Source: Cellulosimicrobium cellulans (GTDB lineage Bacteria > Actinomycetota > Actinomycetes > Actinomycetales > Cellulomonadaceae). From it: a stretch of 64,000 bases of DNA. The DNA lies in assembly GCF_016921195.1 (NCBI RefSeq), contig NZ_JAFGYF010000001.1, positions 806,001-870,000 on the forward strand, in the 5' to 3' direction. The position numbers and the translations under genes were made by a program. Each line of letters begins with the position of its first letter. Positions within the stretch are counted from its first letter, which is position 1. Positions 1 through 8,307 of this stretch are shown piece after piece. The notes beneath the pieces are model-generated. The model did not search any database. It was not told where the DNA came from and was given only the letters and a program-made list of their open reading frames with translations.

Positions 1-1995
1 GGTACGGGGGAACACGCCGTCGTCGAGGCCCAGGAGGCACACCACCCGGTGCGGCACCGAGCGCATCGGTTCGAGCGAGCACACGGTGAGCGCACCCGTC
101 CGGAAGCCCGCGCGCGTCGGGCGACCCGCGAGGCGGTCGTCGAGCAGCGCGCGCACGTCCGCGAGCCGCAGCGCGACCCCGCCGTGCGAGGCGCCCGCCG
201 CGCGCACGTCGCCCAGCACGCGGCGTGCGGAGCCGATCTGCCACGCCTCCGTCGGAGGCGCCTCGGCGAGCAGCGTGAGCGCGCGGTCGAGCGCGTCGAG
301 CCAGTGCGCGAGCGGGTGCACCCCGTCGAGCGCGCGCAGCGTCTCCGTGAGCCGCGCGACGAGCTCCGCGAGGCGGCCCGCGAGGTCCACGTCCGTCGAG
401 CCGACGTCGTCGAGCGGCAGCGCCGGCCCGACGAACCGTGCGTCCTCGTCGGCCATCGCCGCACCGAGCAGGAGGCGGTCGAGCGCCGCGTCCCACGTGC
501 CCTGGCGCACGTGCCCGTCGATCCCGAACCGGGTGCGGCGCTCGCCGTCCTCGCCCCAGTGCACCCCCGCCTCGACGGCCCACTGCCGCAGGCGGTCCAC
601 GTCGTCGTCCGAGAACCGGAACCGGCGACGGACCGGGGCGCTCGCCGCGAGGTCGAGCACCTCCGACGCCGTGACGCGACCGTCCGCGAGGCGCAGCAGC
701 GTGGCGACCAGCGCGAGCACGGGGTTGGTCGTCCCGGCGCCGCGGTCGGCGAGGCTGACCCGCAGCCGCTGGCCCGGGTGGGCCTCGTCCCCGAGCTCCG
801 GGACCGCGCCGAAGGTCGCGGTGACGAGGGGCGCGAACGTCTCGACGTCCGGGCACAGCACGATGACGTCGCGCGCCTGGAGCGTCGGGTCGGCGGAGAA
901 CAGCCCGACGAGCGTCTCCCGCAGGACCTCGACCTGGCGGGCTCGGCCGTGGCAGGAGAGCACCTGGACGGACCGGTCCGCCGGGTCCAGCACGTGCGCG
1001 CCGTCGGGGTCGTCGGCCCACAGCGCGGACTGGAGCGCGCCGAGCAGCGTCGACGGGGTCGGTGCGGCCGCGTGGTGGGCCTCGTGGACGTCGCCGCGCC
1101 CGGCCAGGCGCAGCTGCAGCTCGACCGCGTCGCGACCGGTGGAGGCGAGGAACGGGTGGCGGGCGAGCGTCGGCAGGTCCGCGCGTCGCCGGGCGACGTC
1201 GCCGCCCGCGGCCGGGCCGCCGTCGTACGCCGCGACCTTCTCCCAGAGCGCGGGAGACGGGTGCACGAGCCACAGGTGGACGTCGCGGTGCTCGGCGAGC
1301 GCTCGCAGGACCCGCAGCTCGTCCTCCGGCAGCCGCGTCGGGCCGAAGACGGACAGCCGCGGCGGGAGGCCGACGCCGGCCGGGTCGGCGCGCAGCGCGG
1401 CGACCGCCTCCTCGACGCGGCGTGCCGGGTCCGTGGCCGGGACGCGGTCGACGAGGCGGCGCCAGAGCTCGGGCTGCCAGCCGAGGTCGTCCGGGGTGTC
1501 ACCGGTCTCCGGCGACGTGGCCGACCACGCGAGCACGACCTCGGGCCGCTGTCGCGCGTAGTCGACGAGCAGGTCCGCGAGCCGGCGCGCGAGCGTGAGG
1601 CGCCGGCCCCGGCGCACCTCGTCGCCCGGGTCGCCGACGTACCGCGCGAGCGGCGCCGCCCACGGCTCGGCGAGGTGCGCGTCGAGCACCTCGAGCACGG
1701 ACCAGGCGAGGCGCTCGGGCCGCCAGGGGTCGTCGTCGGGATCGAGGTCGGTGAGGTCCGCGACGACCTGCTCCACGAGCCGGCGCGGCCCGCGGAAGTC
1801 CACGTTCGCGCAGACGCCCGACGTCTCGCCCGCGCCCAGGTGGTGCGAGAGCCGCTGCGCGAGCCACCGCTCCACCCCGCGCGTCGGGACGGCCACGACG
1901 TCCGGCGTGAACGGGTCCTCCGGGACCTCCGCGAGCACGGCGGCGAGCGGCGCCACGAGCGCCTCGGCACGCTCGGAGCGGTGCACGTGCAGCAA
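1..1995 (-). CDS. recC: Exodeoxyribonuclease V gamma subunit (RecC), N-terminal part
   Basis: The reading frame stays open for 665 codons and runs off the left edge of the window, so roughly 60 percent of a RecC of about 1,100 residues is present. RecC is the subunit of the RecBCD helicase-nuclease that recognises Chi and holds the complex together during double-strand break repair. The protein begins LHVHRSERAEAL, has VLSCHGRARQVEVLRE near the middle and ends at GLDDGVFPR, which matches a conserved RecC segment (GMNDGVYPR in E. coli). The TTG at 1993-1995 is chosen as start because the conserved N-terminus begins there and an AGGGG lies just upstream. A GTG three codons on is possible. recB and recD would be expected further left. 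Confidence 0.88.
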   Translation of the reverse strand, partial: MLHVHRSERAEALVAPLAAVLAEVPEDPFTPDVVAVPTRGVERWLAQRLSHHLGAGETSGVCANVDFRGPRRLVEQVVADLTDLDPDDDPWRPERLAWSVLEVLDAHLAEPWAAPLARYVGDPGDEVRRGRRLTLARRLADLLVDYARQRPEVVLAWSATSPETGDTPDDLGWQPELWRRLVDRVPATDPARRVEEAVAALRADPAGVGLPPRLSVFGPTRLPEDELRVLRALAEHRDVHLWLVHPSPALWEKVAAYDGGPAAGGDVARRRADLPTLARHPFLASTGRDAVELQLRLAGRGDVHEAHHAAAPTPSTLLGALQSALWADDPDGAHVLDPADRSVQVLSCHGRARQVEVLRETLVGLFSADPTLQARDVIVLCPDVETFAPLVTATFGAVPELGDEAHPGQRLRVSLADRGAGTTNPVLALVATLLRLADGRVTASEVLDLAASAPVRRRFRFSDDDVDRLRQWAVEAGVHWGEDGERRTRFGIDGHVRQGTWDAALDRLLLGAAMADEDARFVGPALPLDDVGSTDVDLAGRLAELVARLTETLRALDGVHPLAHWLDALDRALTLLAEAPPTEAWQIGSARRVLGDVRAAGASHGGVALRLADVRALLDDRLAGRPTRAGFRTGALTVCSLEPMRSVPHRVVCLLGLDDGVFPRT

Positions 1996-2060
1996 GGGGA
2001 CCCCTGTCGGTGGTGGCGGACCGGTCGTCGCGCCCCGCCGGCCGGCCGGGCGCTACGAGG

Positions 2061-2090
2061 AATCTACGAGGTGCGTCCCACACCGTCGAA
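2061..2090 (-). promoter_or_regulatory. Candidate sigma-70-type promoter for recC
   Basis: Read on the minus strand there is TTCGAC (2085-2090), an 18-bp spacer and TAGATT (2061-2066), about 65 bp before the recC start. It is the only promoter-like pair in the gap between recC and the methyltransferase. The assignment rests on consensus matching only. Confidence 0.4.
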
Positions 2091-2118
2091 CCACCGTCCA
2101 GAGTGGTCGCCGGGGGCG

Positions 2119-2853
2119 TCACTCGGCCGGGTCAGCGCGCCGCGCGACGAACACCCACTCGCGACCCGGGCGGTCGGGCGCGTCCCGGACGTCCACGACC
2201 TCGAACCCGCACGCGGCGAGCGACGCCTCGACCTCGTCGCGCTCCCGGAAGCGCAGCGTCGAGTCGGAGGGCAGCACCGTGCCGTCGGGCAGCACGGTGG
2301 TGTGACGGAACGACACGAACGGGAGCGACACGTCGGTGAGGTCGGTCCAGGACTCGACCGGCCCGACGTCGGGCACGTCCACGCGGACGGTCGTCGCCTC
2401 GCGGACCCAGCGCTCCCACGCACGGCGCGCGGGATCGCGCGTCTCGAAGACCAGCCATCCTCCCGGCACCAGCGCGGAGCGGACACCGCGCAGCGTCGTC
2501 GTCCACGCGTCGTCGGTGAGGAACACCTGCGCGACGTTCGCGGTCATCGTCGCGAGGTCGACCTGGAGCGGCGGGAGCGTCGTCGCGTCGCCGTGCAGCC
2601 AGCGCACGCGGTCGGCACCCGGCTTGGCGCGCGCGACGTCGAGCGACGCGCTCGCCGGGTCCACGCCGACCACGTCGATCCCGCGCTCCGCCAGGAGGCA
2701 CGCGAACGTCCCGGTGCCGCACCCGACGTCGAGCACGCGCCGCGCGCCGAGCTCGTCGACGATCGCGACATAGGCGTCGAGATCGCTGCGGTCGGGGTCG
2801 AGCGGGTCGTAGAGCGCGGCGAGGCGGGGGTCGTCGAAGATCGCGTCGGGCAC
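2119..2853 (-). CDS. Class I SAM-dependent methyltransferase
   Basis: This 244-residue protein has a Rossmann methyltransferase core. Motif I, VLDVGCGTGTFACLL (residues about 40-54), binds SAM, followed by VVGVDPASASL with the acidic ribose-binding residue and then HGDATTLP. The C-terminal half has LVPGGWLVFETRD, typical of UbiE/Methyltransf_11 proteins that methylate small molecules. The natural substrate cannot be told from the sequence. It lies about 120 bp upstream of recC on the same strand, but the gap contains a promoter candidate, so co-transcription is uncertain. The ATG start follows a purine-rich stretch. Confidence 0.85.
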   Translation of the reverse strand: MPDAIFDDPRLAALYDPLDPDRSDLDAYVAIVDELGARRVLDVGCGTGTFACLLAERGIDVVGVDPASASLDVARAKPGADRVRWLHGDATTLPPLQVDLATMTANVAQVFLTDDAWTTTLRGVRSALVPGGWLVFETRDPARRAWERWVREATTVRVDVPDVGPVESWTDLTDVSLPFVSFRHTTVLPDGTVLPSDSTLRFRERDEVEASLAACGFEVVDVRDAPDRPGREWVFVARRADPAE

Positions 2854-2936
2854 CCCCCGACGCTAAGGAGGCATGACGGGACCGGTCCACCCGATTCTGG
2901 GAAGCCCCGCCGCCGACCATGCCCCTGCTGCCCGCC

Positions 2937-2990
2937 GACCATGCTGTTGTGGCCCGTCCCGACGCCGGGACGGGCCACAACCACATGGTC
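2937..2990. terminator. Long hairpin downstream of metZ; also resembles the palindromic repeat family
   Basis: Bases 2946-2961 pair perfectly with 2966-2981 (16 bp, loop ACGC). Beyond a two-base internal loop on each side, GACCATG (2937-2943) pairs with CATGGTC (2984-2990). It begins 13 bp after the metZ stop, so it probably ends metZ transcription, although there is no T-run. The GTTGTGG/CCACAAC arms and 54-bp length resemble the roughly 60-bp palindromes found at 17948, 22821 and 29962. Confidence 0.6.
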
Positions 2991-3002
2991 GCGGGAGGGG
3001 GG

Positions 3003-4253
3003 TCAGGAGTTCAGGGCCTGTTGCACGTCCTCGATGACGTCGAGTGGGTCTTCCAGGCCCACCGACAGGCGCACGGTCGTCTCTGCGATCCCGACGGCGG
3101 CGCGGCCCTCGGGGCCGAGCTTGCGGTGCGTCGTCGTGGCCGGGTGCGTGATCAGCGACTTCGCGTCGCCGAGGTTGTTCGAGATGTCGACGACCTGGAG
3201 CGCGTCGAGGAACGTGAACGCGCGCTTCTTCGCCGTCTCGGGGTCGGTGCCCTCGGGGACGGCGAGGTCGAACGTCACGACCGTGCCGCCGCCGCTCTGC
3301 TGCGACCGCGCGAGCTCACGCTGCGGGTGCGACGCGAGGAACGGGTACCGCACGCGGCCGATCCCCGGGAGCTGCTCGAGCGCCTCCGCGACCTGCGCCG
3401 CGGCGGCGTTCTGCGCGGCGACGCGCACGGGCAGCGTCTCGAGGCCCTTGAGCAGCACCCACGCGTTGAACGCCGAGAGCGACGGCCCGGTGTTCCGGAT
3501 GAACGTCTGCACGGGCCCGTTGACGTACTCCTCGGTCCCGAGGATCGCGCCGCCGAGCACGCGGCCCTGCCCGTCGATGTGCTTGGTCGCCGAGTACACG
3601 ACGACGTCCGCCCCGAGCTCGAGCGGCTTCTGCAGCAGCGGCGTCGCGAACACGTTGTCGAGCACGACGACCGCTCCCGCGGCGTGCGCGAGCTCGCTCA
3701 CGCGCCGCGCGTCGACGATGTCCTGCATCGGGTTGGACGGCGTCTCGAAGAACACGACGTCCGCGGGCGTGGACAGCGCCTCCTCCCACTGGGAGAGCAC
3801 GTGGCCGTCGACGTAGTCCGTCCGCACGCCCCACTTGGCGAAGATCTCGTCGAAGATGACCAGGCTCGACCCGAACAGCGCGCGCGCCGCGACGATGCGC
3901 GACCCGGATCCCACGAGCGCGGCGAGCGACGTGAACACCGCGGACATGCCGGACGCCGTCGCGTAGCAGGCCTCCGCGCCCTCCAGCAGACGCAGGCGCT
4001 CCTCGAAGGCGTGCACCGTCGGGTTGCCGTACCGCGAGTAGACGAACCGGTCGAGCTCGCCCTTGAACGCGGCCTCGGCGTCGGCGGCGCGGTCGTACGT
4101 GTAGCCCTGCGTGAGGAACAGCGCCTCGGAGGTCTCCTGGAACTCCGTGCGGTGGTGCCCGCCGCGCACGGCGAGCGTCGCGGGGCGCGCGCTCGCGGGC
4201 AGGGGCTTGCGTCCGGAGCCACCGGGCACGTTCCCGGGCTGCGCGGCGGTCAC
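3003..4253 (-). CDS. metZ: O-succinylhomoserine sulfhydrylase (MetZ)
   Basis: A 416-residue PLP enzyme of the Cys/Met metabolism family. It replaces the activated hydroxyl of O-succinyl- (or O-acetyl-) homoserine with sulfide to make homocysteine, the direct-sulfhydrylation route to methionine. The PLP lysine is K224 in YSATKHIDGQGR. YSRYGNPTVHAFEERL near the N-terminus and the C-terminal VRLSVGLEDPLDVIED are family hallmarks, and the length matches MetZ. The start is the GTG at 4251-4253, whose GTGA overlaps the stop of the upstream rhodanese, so the two are translationally coupled. The N-terminal extension seen in the longer open frame is Arg-rich and is not real. Which acyl-homoserine is used cannot be decided here. 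Confidence 0.92.
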   Translation of the reverse strand: MTAAQPGNVPGGSGRKPLPASARPATLAVRGGHHRTEFQETSEALFLTQGYTYDRAADAEAAFKGELDRFVYSRYGNPTVHAFEERLRLLEGAEACYATASGMSAVFTSLAALVGSGSRIVAARALFGSSLVIFDEIFAKWGVRTDYVDGHVLSQWEEALSTPADVVFFETPSNPMQDIVDARRVSELAHAAGAVVVLDNVFATPLLQKPLELGADVVVYSATKHIDGQGRVLGGAILGTEEYVNGPVQTFIRNTGPSLSAFNAWVLLKGLETLPVRVAAQNAAAAQVAEALEQLPGIGRVRYPFLASHPQRELARSQQSGGGTVVTFDLAVPEGTDPETAKKRAFTFLDALQVVDISNNLGDAKSLITHPATTTHRKLGPEGRAAVGIAETTVRLSVGLEDPLDVIEDVQQALNS

Positions 4254-4738
4254 CGCGCCGCCTCGTCGTACGTCGTCGTCGGCAGGCCGCGGACCTTCCA
4301 GCCCTCGACGTCGCGCAGGCCCGAGAGGCCCTGGGCGCCCTCGAAGCCCTCGAGCACGTTGTACGACGGCCCGAGCCCGGCAGCCGTGGCCGCGCGCGCG
4401 GCGCCGATCGAGCGCTGGCCCGACCGGCACAGGAACACGACGGGACGCTCGTCGCCGGGGGTGAGGCCGGCCTCGACGAGCTGGTCCACGAAGCGCGGGT
4501 TGGGCCCGGCCGGGGTCACCCACTCGTCGAACACGACGTCGCGGCCGAGGGGTGTGGCGTCAGGCACGCCGATGGTGCGCCACTCGCCCTCGGTGCGGAC
4601 GTCGACGAGCACCGCGCGCTCGTCGTGCGCGAGCAGGTCCCACGCCTGCTGGGGGGTGATGTCGCCGGCGTAGCCGACGGCGGGTCGCGCGTCGGGCAGC
4701 GCCGCACTGGGTGCCGACTGCTGGGACTGGTCGCTCAT
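4250..4738 (-). CDS. Rhodanese-like sulfurtransferase coupled to metZ
   Basis: A 162-residue single-domain rhodanese. TPQQAWDLLAHDERAVLVDVRTEGEW opens the fold, and the active-site loop CRSGQRS carries the sulfur-accepting cysteine C104. The protein is somewhat longer than a minimal rhodanese domain because of an extended, disordered N-terminus. The ATG has a strong GGAGG ribosome site 6-8 bp upstream. Its stop overlaps the metZ start (GTGA), and pairing of a rhodanese with metZ suggests it delivers or handles sulfane sulfur for homocysteine synthesis. That role is inferred from context. Confidence 0.88.
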   Translation of the reverse strand: MSDQSQQSAPSAALPDARPAVGYAGDITPQQAWDLLAHDERAVLVDVRTEGEWRTIGVPDATPLGRDVVFDEWVTPAGPNPRFVDQLVEAGLTPGDERPVVFLCRSGQRSIGAARAATAAGLGPSYNVLEGFEGAQGLSGLRDVEGWKVRGLPTTTYDEAAR

Positions 4739-4756
4739 GAGTCCTCCTCCATCGAT

Positions 4757-4828
4757 CGTGGCAGTAGCACCCTGCGCCCGGCCGCCTCGCGACGGACCGG
4801 GGGGTTGCTGCGGCGTCGACGTGCCACG
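4757..4828 (-). ncRNA. Possible structured leader of the rhodanese-metZ operon
   Basis: Just upstream of the rhodanese ribosome site, CGTGGCA and TGCCACG form a 7-bp stem closing about 58 nt. On the minus strand this interior contains GCAACC followed by a CCGG-rich stem and then GGTGCTAC, in the same order as the core of S-box-type SAM riboswitches. The usual 5' half of SAM-I and the SAM-IV pseudoknot arm are not recognisable. It is a candidate cis-regulatory RNA only, made more plausible because the operon is methionine-biosynthetic. Confidence 0.3.
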
Positions 4829-4990
4829 TCACTCGGCCGCTCCGGATGGTTGCTCGGGATCGTACGCCACGTGTCCGACGCGCGGAACGCCCGTCTCGGG
4901 GAACGGCCCGCAGGCCGGGGTGCCCGACGTCGGACGGTCGCGCTAGCGTGGCGCGCGGCCGGGCGGGGGTCCCGGCGGGCAGGGGGATCG

Positions 4991-5569
4991 ATGCGGATCG
5001 CGCGAGGACGTGCGGTGGGGGCGGCCGTGGCCGCCGGAGTGGTCGCAGCGGGTGTCGTGCTGCTGTGGACGGCGCCTCAGGACGAGCAGACCCCGCGGGC
5101 GGTGGCCGAGGTGCACGTCGTGGGGGACGCGCCCGGGCTGCCCGCCGAGCGGCCTCGGGTCGTCCAGGTCGAACCCGACGAGGACCTCGTCCCGCGCTTC
5201 CCCTCCCGCGCGGCCCTCGACGCGGAGACGGGGGAGCCGATCGATCTCGCGGACCTCGTCGTCGGGGGGTACGAGGGCTGGTGGAGCTCGGACGGCGACG
5301 GCGAGGCGTGCGACGCCTACGCCGACGCGCACCCGGAGGTCGTGCTGGTGAGCACGCGCACCGGTGAGGTCGTCGAGGCCCACACGAACGGCGTACGGCT
5401 GCAGCGTCCTCCCCAGACGGCACCTGGAGACCCGGCCGAGTGGCCGCCCGAGTCGGTCGTCGTGCTCGACGCGCGCACCGGGGCGGTGCTCGACGCGTTC
5501 GAGGTCGACGAGTCCGGGTGGCGCCTCGACCCGCCCGTGGAGTGCGTCCCGCCATCCGAGACGCCCTGA
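4991..5569 (+). CDS. Hypothetical secreted or membrane-anchored protein
   Basis: A 192-residue protein that I do not recognise. Residues about 7-27 form a hydrophobic Ala/Val segment after two arginines, fitting an uncleaved signal anchor. There is no lipobox cysteine. The remainder is acidic and proline-rich, with two similar segments, LVSTRTGEVVEAH and VVLDARTGAVLDAF, that look like a short internal repeat. There are two cysteines, one central and one near the C-terminus, that could pair outside the cell. The ATG follows an AGGGGG. It is divergent from the rhodanese-metZ operon and is followed by the promoter of the riboswitch gene. Confidence 0.7.
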   Translation: MRIARGRAVGAAVAAGVVAAGVVLLWTAPQDEQTPRAVAEVHVVGDAPGLPAERPRVVQVEPDEDLVPRFPSRAALDAETGEPIDLADLVVGGYEGWWSSDGDGEACDAYADAHPEVVLVSTRTGEVVEAHTNGVRLQRPPQTAPGDPAEWPPESVVVLDARTGAVLDAFEVDESGWRLDPPVECVPPSETP

Positions 5570-5576
5570 CCACCGG

Positions 5577-5606
5577 TTGACACGGCGCGTCCCGCGCGCA
5601 CATCCT
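5577..5606 (+). promoter_or_regulatory. Promoter for the first SAM riboswitch transcript
   Basis: TTGACA at 5577-5582 is a perfect -35 hexamer. CATCCT at 5601-5606, 18 bp downstream, is a weak -10. Transcription would then start almost exactly at the 5' end of the riboswitch at 5615, which supports the assignment. Confidence 0.5.
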
Positions 5607-5614
5607 GGGACGCA

Positions 5615-5731
5615 GGTCATGAGTGCCAGCGTGAAACCCCGGTTTGCTGGCCGGCAACCCTCCTCTCGCGGCGGGGTGCCCCGGGTGACGACCAGGCCGC
5701 ACGCCGACCGGCGCGTGGCAAGCGCGGGGAT
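5615..5731 (+). ncRNA. SAM-IV riboswitch 1
   Basis: The P1 stem is GGTC (5615-5618) with GACC (5690-5693). The P2 stem is GCCAGC (5625-5630) with GCTGGC (5646-5651). Next come the conserved GGCAACCC (5653-5660), the GGGGTGCCCCGGGTGA core, and a 3' arm ending GGCAAGCGCGGG that forms the pseudoknot of the class. From memory the sequence is nearly identical to the well-studied mycobacterial SAM-IV RNA. The element ends about 20 nt before the ribosome site of the desulfurase-like gene, so SAM binding probably blocks its translation or transcription. Confidence 0.93.
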
Positions 5732-5765
5732 CACCGTCCCCGGACCGCCCTCGGAGGACTGTGCC

Positions 5766-7199
5766 ATGACTGCTCTCGCCGACGTCTCGTGTCCGACGGA
5801 CGTCCCGGCCCCTGACCTCGCGGCGATCGCCGACGCGCCCGCCCTCCTGCCCGTCGTGGGCGCGGACACGCTCGTGCCGCTCGTCGACGGCCGCAGCGTC
5901 CCGTACGCGAACCTCGACGTCGCGGCCTCCGCCCCCGCGCTGCGCTCGGTCGCGGACCGCGTGACCGAGGTGCTCCCGCTCTACGCGAGCGTGCACCGCG
6001 GCGCGGGCTACCTGTCGCAGGTCTCGACCGCGCTCTACGAGGCGTCGCGCCGCACGATCGGTGCGTTCGTCGGCGCGCGCGAGGACGATGTCACGGTCGT
6101 CACGCGCAACACGACCGACTCGCTCAACCTGCTCGCGGGCTGCGTCCCGGCGAACCCGGACGGGACGCCCGGGCGCGTGCTCGTCCTCGACGTCGAGCAC
6201 CACGCGAACCTGCTGCCGTGGCAGCGCACGGGCGGTGCGACGGTCCTCGCGGGCGGCGCGTCCGTCGCGGAGACGTTGTCCGGCCTGCGCACCGAGCTCG
6301 CGCGCTTCCCGTACGCCCTGGTCGCCGTGACCGGCGCGTCGAACGTCACGGGCGAGTCGCTGCCCGTCGCCGACGTGGTCCGCGTCGCCCACGACGCCGG
6401 CGCCCGGGTCGTGCTCGACGGCGCCCAGCTCGTCCCGCACCGCGGGTTCTCGCTCGCGGACTCGGACGTCGACTACGTCGCGTTCTCCGGCCACAAGACG
6501 TACGCGCCGTTCGGCGCGGGCGCGCTCGTCGGCCGCCGCGACTGGCTCGACGCGGGCACGCCGTACCTCGCCGGTGGCGGTGCGGTGCGCCAGGTCGCCG
6601 TCACGGGGACGCAGTGGCAGACGGCGCCCGCGCGCCACGAGGCCGGGTCGCCCAACGTCGTCGGTGCCGTGGCGCTCGCGGCGGCGTGCGACGCGCTCGC
6701 GGCGCTGGACCCGGCCGACCTCCACGCGCACGAGGCGACGCTGCGCGCGGCGCTCGTCGCCGGGCTGGAGGCGGTCCCGGGCGTGCGGGTCGTGCGCGTG
6801 TGGGAGGACGCCGTCGACCTGGTCGGCGTCGTGACGTTCTCCGTCGAGGGTCACGACCCGGGCCTCGTCGCCGCCTACCTCTCCGCCGAGCACGGCATCG
6901 GCGTGCGCGACGGCCGCTTCTGCGCCCACCCGCTGCTCGCGCGCCTCGGGTACGACGCGGGCGCGATCCGCGCGTCGGTCGGTGTCGGCACGACGGGCGC
7001 GGACGTCGTCCGGCTCGTCGAGGCCGTGCGGTCGTACGTGGAGCAGGGCCCCGCGACGCGCTACGAGGTCGTCGACGGCTGCTGGGCCGTGGCCGACGAC
7101 CCACGCCCCGTGCCCGTGGGTTCCGGTCTCGAGGGTCTCTTCGCGACCGCCGCGGCGGGCTTCCTCGCCGACGCAGCGGGGTGCGGTCCCGCCGTCTGA
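5766..7199 (+). CDS. Class V aminotransferase / cysteine desulfurase-like enzyme
   Basis: A 477-residue PLP enzyme of fold type I, class V, the family of SufS, CsdA and Isd11-type desulfurases. The Schiff-base lysine is K244 in FSGHKTYAPFG. SVHRGAGYLSQ near residue 80 and VVTRNTTDSLNLLA match SufS-like proteins. The motif GVRDGRFCAHPLL places C386 where SufS has its catalytic cysteine (RxGHHCA), so sulfur mobilisation from cysteine or a related thiol compound is plausible. It is about 70 residues longer than SufS, the extra being at both ends, and no suf genes adjoin it. The ATG at 5766 has GGAGG 8 bp upstream. The SAM-IV riboswitch in front ties it to methionine/SAM status rather than Fe-S demand. 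Confidence 0.85.
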   Translation: MTALADVSCPTDVPAPDLAAIADAPALLPVVGADTLVPLVDGRSVPYANLDVAASAPALRSVADRVTEVLPLYASVHRGAGYLSQVSTALYEASRRTIGAFVGAREDDVTVVTRNTTDSLNLLAGCVPANPDGTPGRVLVLDVEHHANLLPWQRTGGATVLAGGASVAETLSGLRTELARFPYALVAVTGASNVTGESLPVADVVRVAHDAGARVVLDGAQLVPHRGFSLADSDVDYVAFSGHKTYAPFGAGALVGRRDWLDAGTPYLAGGGAVRQVAVTGTQWQTAPARHEAGSPNVVGAVALAAACDALAALDPADLHAHEATLRAALVAGLEAVPGVRVVRVWEDAVDLVGVVTFSVEGHDPGLVAAYLSAEHGIGVRDGRFCAHPLLARLGYDAGAIRASVGVGTTGADVVRLVEAVRSYVEQGPATRYEVVDGCWAVADDPRPVPVGSGLEGLFATAAAGFLADAAGCGPAV

Positions 7200-7312
7200 C
7201 CCGGCGCGCCGGGACGGCCCCCGTGCCCGTTCACCGGGCCGTCGACGAGCGTTGTCCACCGCGTCGCCGAACCCTCTTGGCGGCGTCGTCCGCGTGTGCT
7301 CTGATATGCGCT

Positions 7313-7960
7313 GTGCTGCACGACGTCGTCCTCTCGGGGCACGGGTTCCGCCTGGAACCGCTGGCCCTGGAGCACGCTGAGACGCTGGCCGGCCTCGTCG
7401 ACGAGGCGATGTGGTCAGGCATGAGCGTCCCCATGCCCTTCGGGGTCGCGGGGATGGCCGAGCTGGTGGCCGCGACGCGCGCCGCGCCCGACCTGACGGG
7501 CTTCGTCGTGCGCGCCGTCGAGGCCGACGGGACCTCGGGCGACGTGCTCGGCAGCACGGCGTTCCGCGACCTGTCGCTCGTCGACCGCCGGGTCGAGGTC
7601 GGCCGGACGTTCTACACCCGCTCGACCTGGGGCGGCCTCGTCAACCCTGTGACCAAGTGGCTGCTGCTGCGGCACGCGTTCGAGACGTGGGACGTGCACC
7701 GCGTCGGCTTTCGCGTCGACACGCGCAACACGCGCTCGCTCGGAGCCATGCGCCGGCTCGGCGCGTACGAGGAGGGCGTCATGCGCGGGCATCGCACCGC
7801 CCCCGACGGGACGCGCGCGGACTCCGTGATGTTCTCGATCCTCGCGCCCGAGTGGCCCACCGTCGAGGTCGGCCTCCTGGAGCGGATCAACGCCCCGCGC
7901 GTCGTGCCCGTGCTGGCGCCGCCGGCGCCGCCGGTGGTCCTGCCGCTCGCCGCGTCCTGA
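7313..7960 (+). CDS. GNAT acetyltransferase (RimJ/RimL type), copy A
   Basis: A 215-residue GNAT protein of the Acetyltransf_3 (RimJ/RimL-like) subgroup. FRLEPLALEHAETL opens the fold, GGLVNPVTKWLLLRHAFE matches the acetyl-CoA-binding helix region, and VGFRVDTRNTRSLGAMRRLGAYEEGVMRGH is the typical C-terminal signature. The acceptor is unknown. The last 25 residues are a Pro/Ala-rich tail. The GTG start at 7313 is preferred because the paralogue at 8308 aligns from the same point (VLHD versus VQHD). The ribosome site is weak. Confidence 0.83.
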   Translation: MLHDVVLSGHGFRLEPLALEHAETLAGLVDEAMWSGMSVPMPFGVAGMAELVAATRAAPDLTGFVVRAVEADGTSGDVLGSTAFRDLSLVDRRVEVGRTFYTRSTWGGLVNPVTKWLLLRHAFETWDVHRVGFRVDTRNTRSLGAMRRLGAYEEGVMRGHRTAPDGTRADSVMFSILAPEWPTVEVGLLERINAPRVVPVLAPPAPPVVLPLAAS

Positions 7961-7990
7961 CCTCCCGCTCGCGGGCATCCCCGGACACGC

Positions 7991-8022
7991 CGCGAGGGCC
8001 CCGCCGCAGCGGAGCCCTCGCG
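7991..8022. terminator. Bidirectional hairpin between convergent GNAT-A and csbD
   Basis: CGCGAGGGC (7991-7999) pairs with GCCCTCGCG (8014-8022), and an inner CCGC/GCGG pair extends the stem. It sits between convergent genes, 31 bp after the GNAT stop and 20 bp after the csbD stop, so it can serve both. Confidence 0.65.
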
Positions 8023-8041
8023 AGCAGATCAGGGGCGGTGA

Positions 8042-8215
8042 CTAGCGGTCGAACGCGTCCTTGACGTCGTCGCCCGCCTGCTTCACGTCGGCCTTGGCCT
8101 GGTCCTTCTTGCCCTCGGCCTCGAGCCGCTCGTTGTCGGTGAGCTTGCCCGCACCTTCCTTGAGCTTGCCACCCGCCTCCTCGGCGGCGTGCTTGGCCTT
8201 GTCTCCGAGTCCCAT
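8042..8215 (-). CDS. CsbD family stress-response protein
   Basis: A 57-residue, highly charged protein beginning MGLGDKAKHAAEEAGGKLKE, which is the CsbD family pattern (Lys/Glu/Ala-rich repeats with K-x-E-x-G-K). CsbD proteins are general-stress proteins of unknown biochemical role, sigma-B controlled in Bacillus. The ATG has GAGGAG upstream. It is transcribed against the two flanking GNAT paralogues. Confidence 0.85.
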   Translation of the reverse strand: MGLGDKAKHAAEEAGGKLKEGAGKLTDNERLEAEGKKDQAKADVKQAGDDVKDAFDR

Positions 8216-8307
8216 GAGTGCTCCTCTCGTCGGTACGTGCTCGACCGTAGGCAGGGGCCGGGCCGCTCGCACGCGGTCGGGCACCCGGCGTGTGGTGGGA
8301 TGTGCGG

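Noticed and set aside
49-3816. A 1,255-codon open frame on the plus strand
   Set aside because: Its product is an Arg/Ala/His-rich shadow antisense to recC, the methyltransferase and metZ. It has no domain, and the opposite frames carry conserved motifs.
4741-4830. T-box leader upstream of the rhodanese
   Set aside because: AGGGTGCTAC looks slightly like a T-box bulge, but the invariant TGGNACC is missing and there is no specifier stem.
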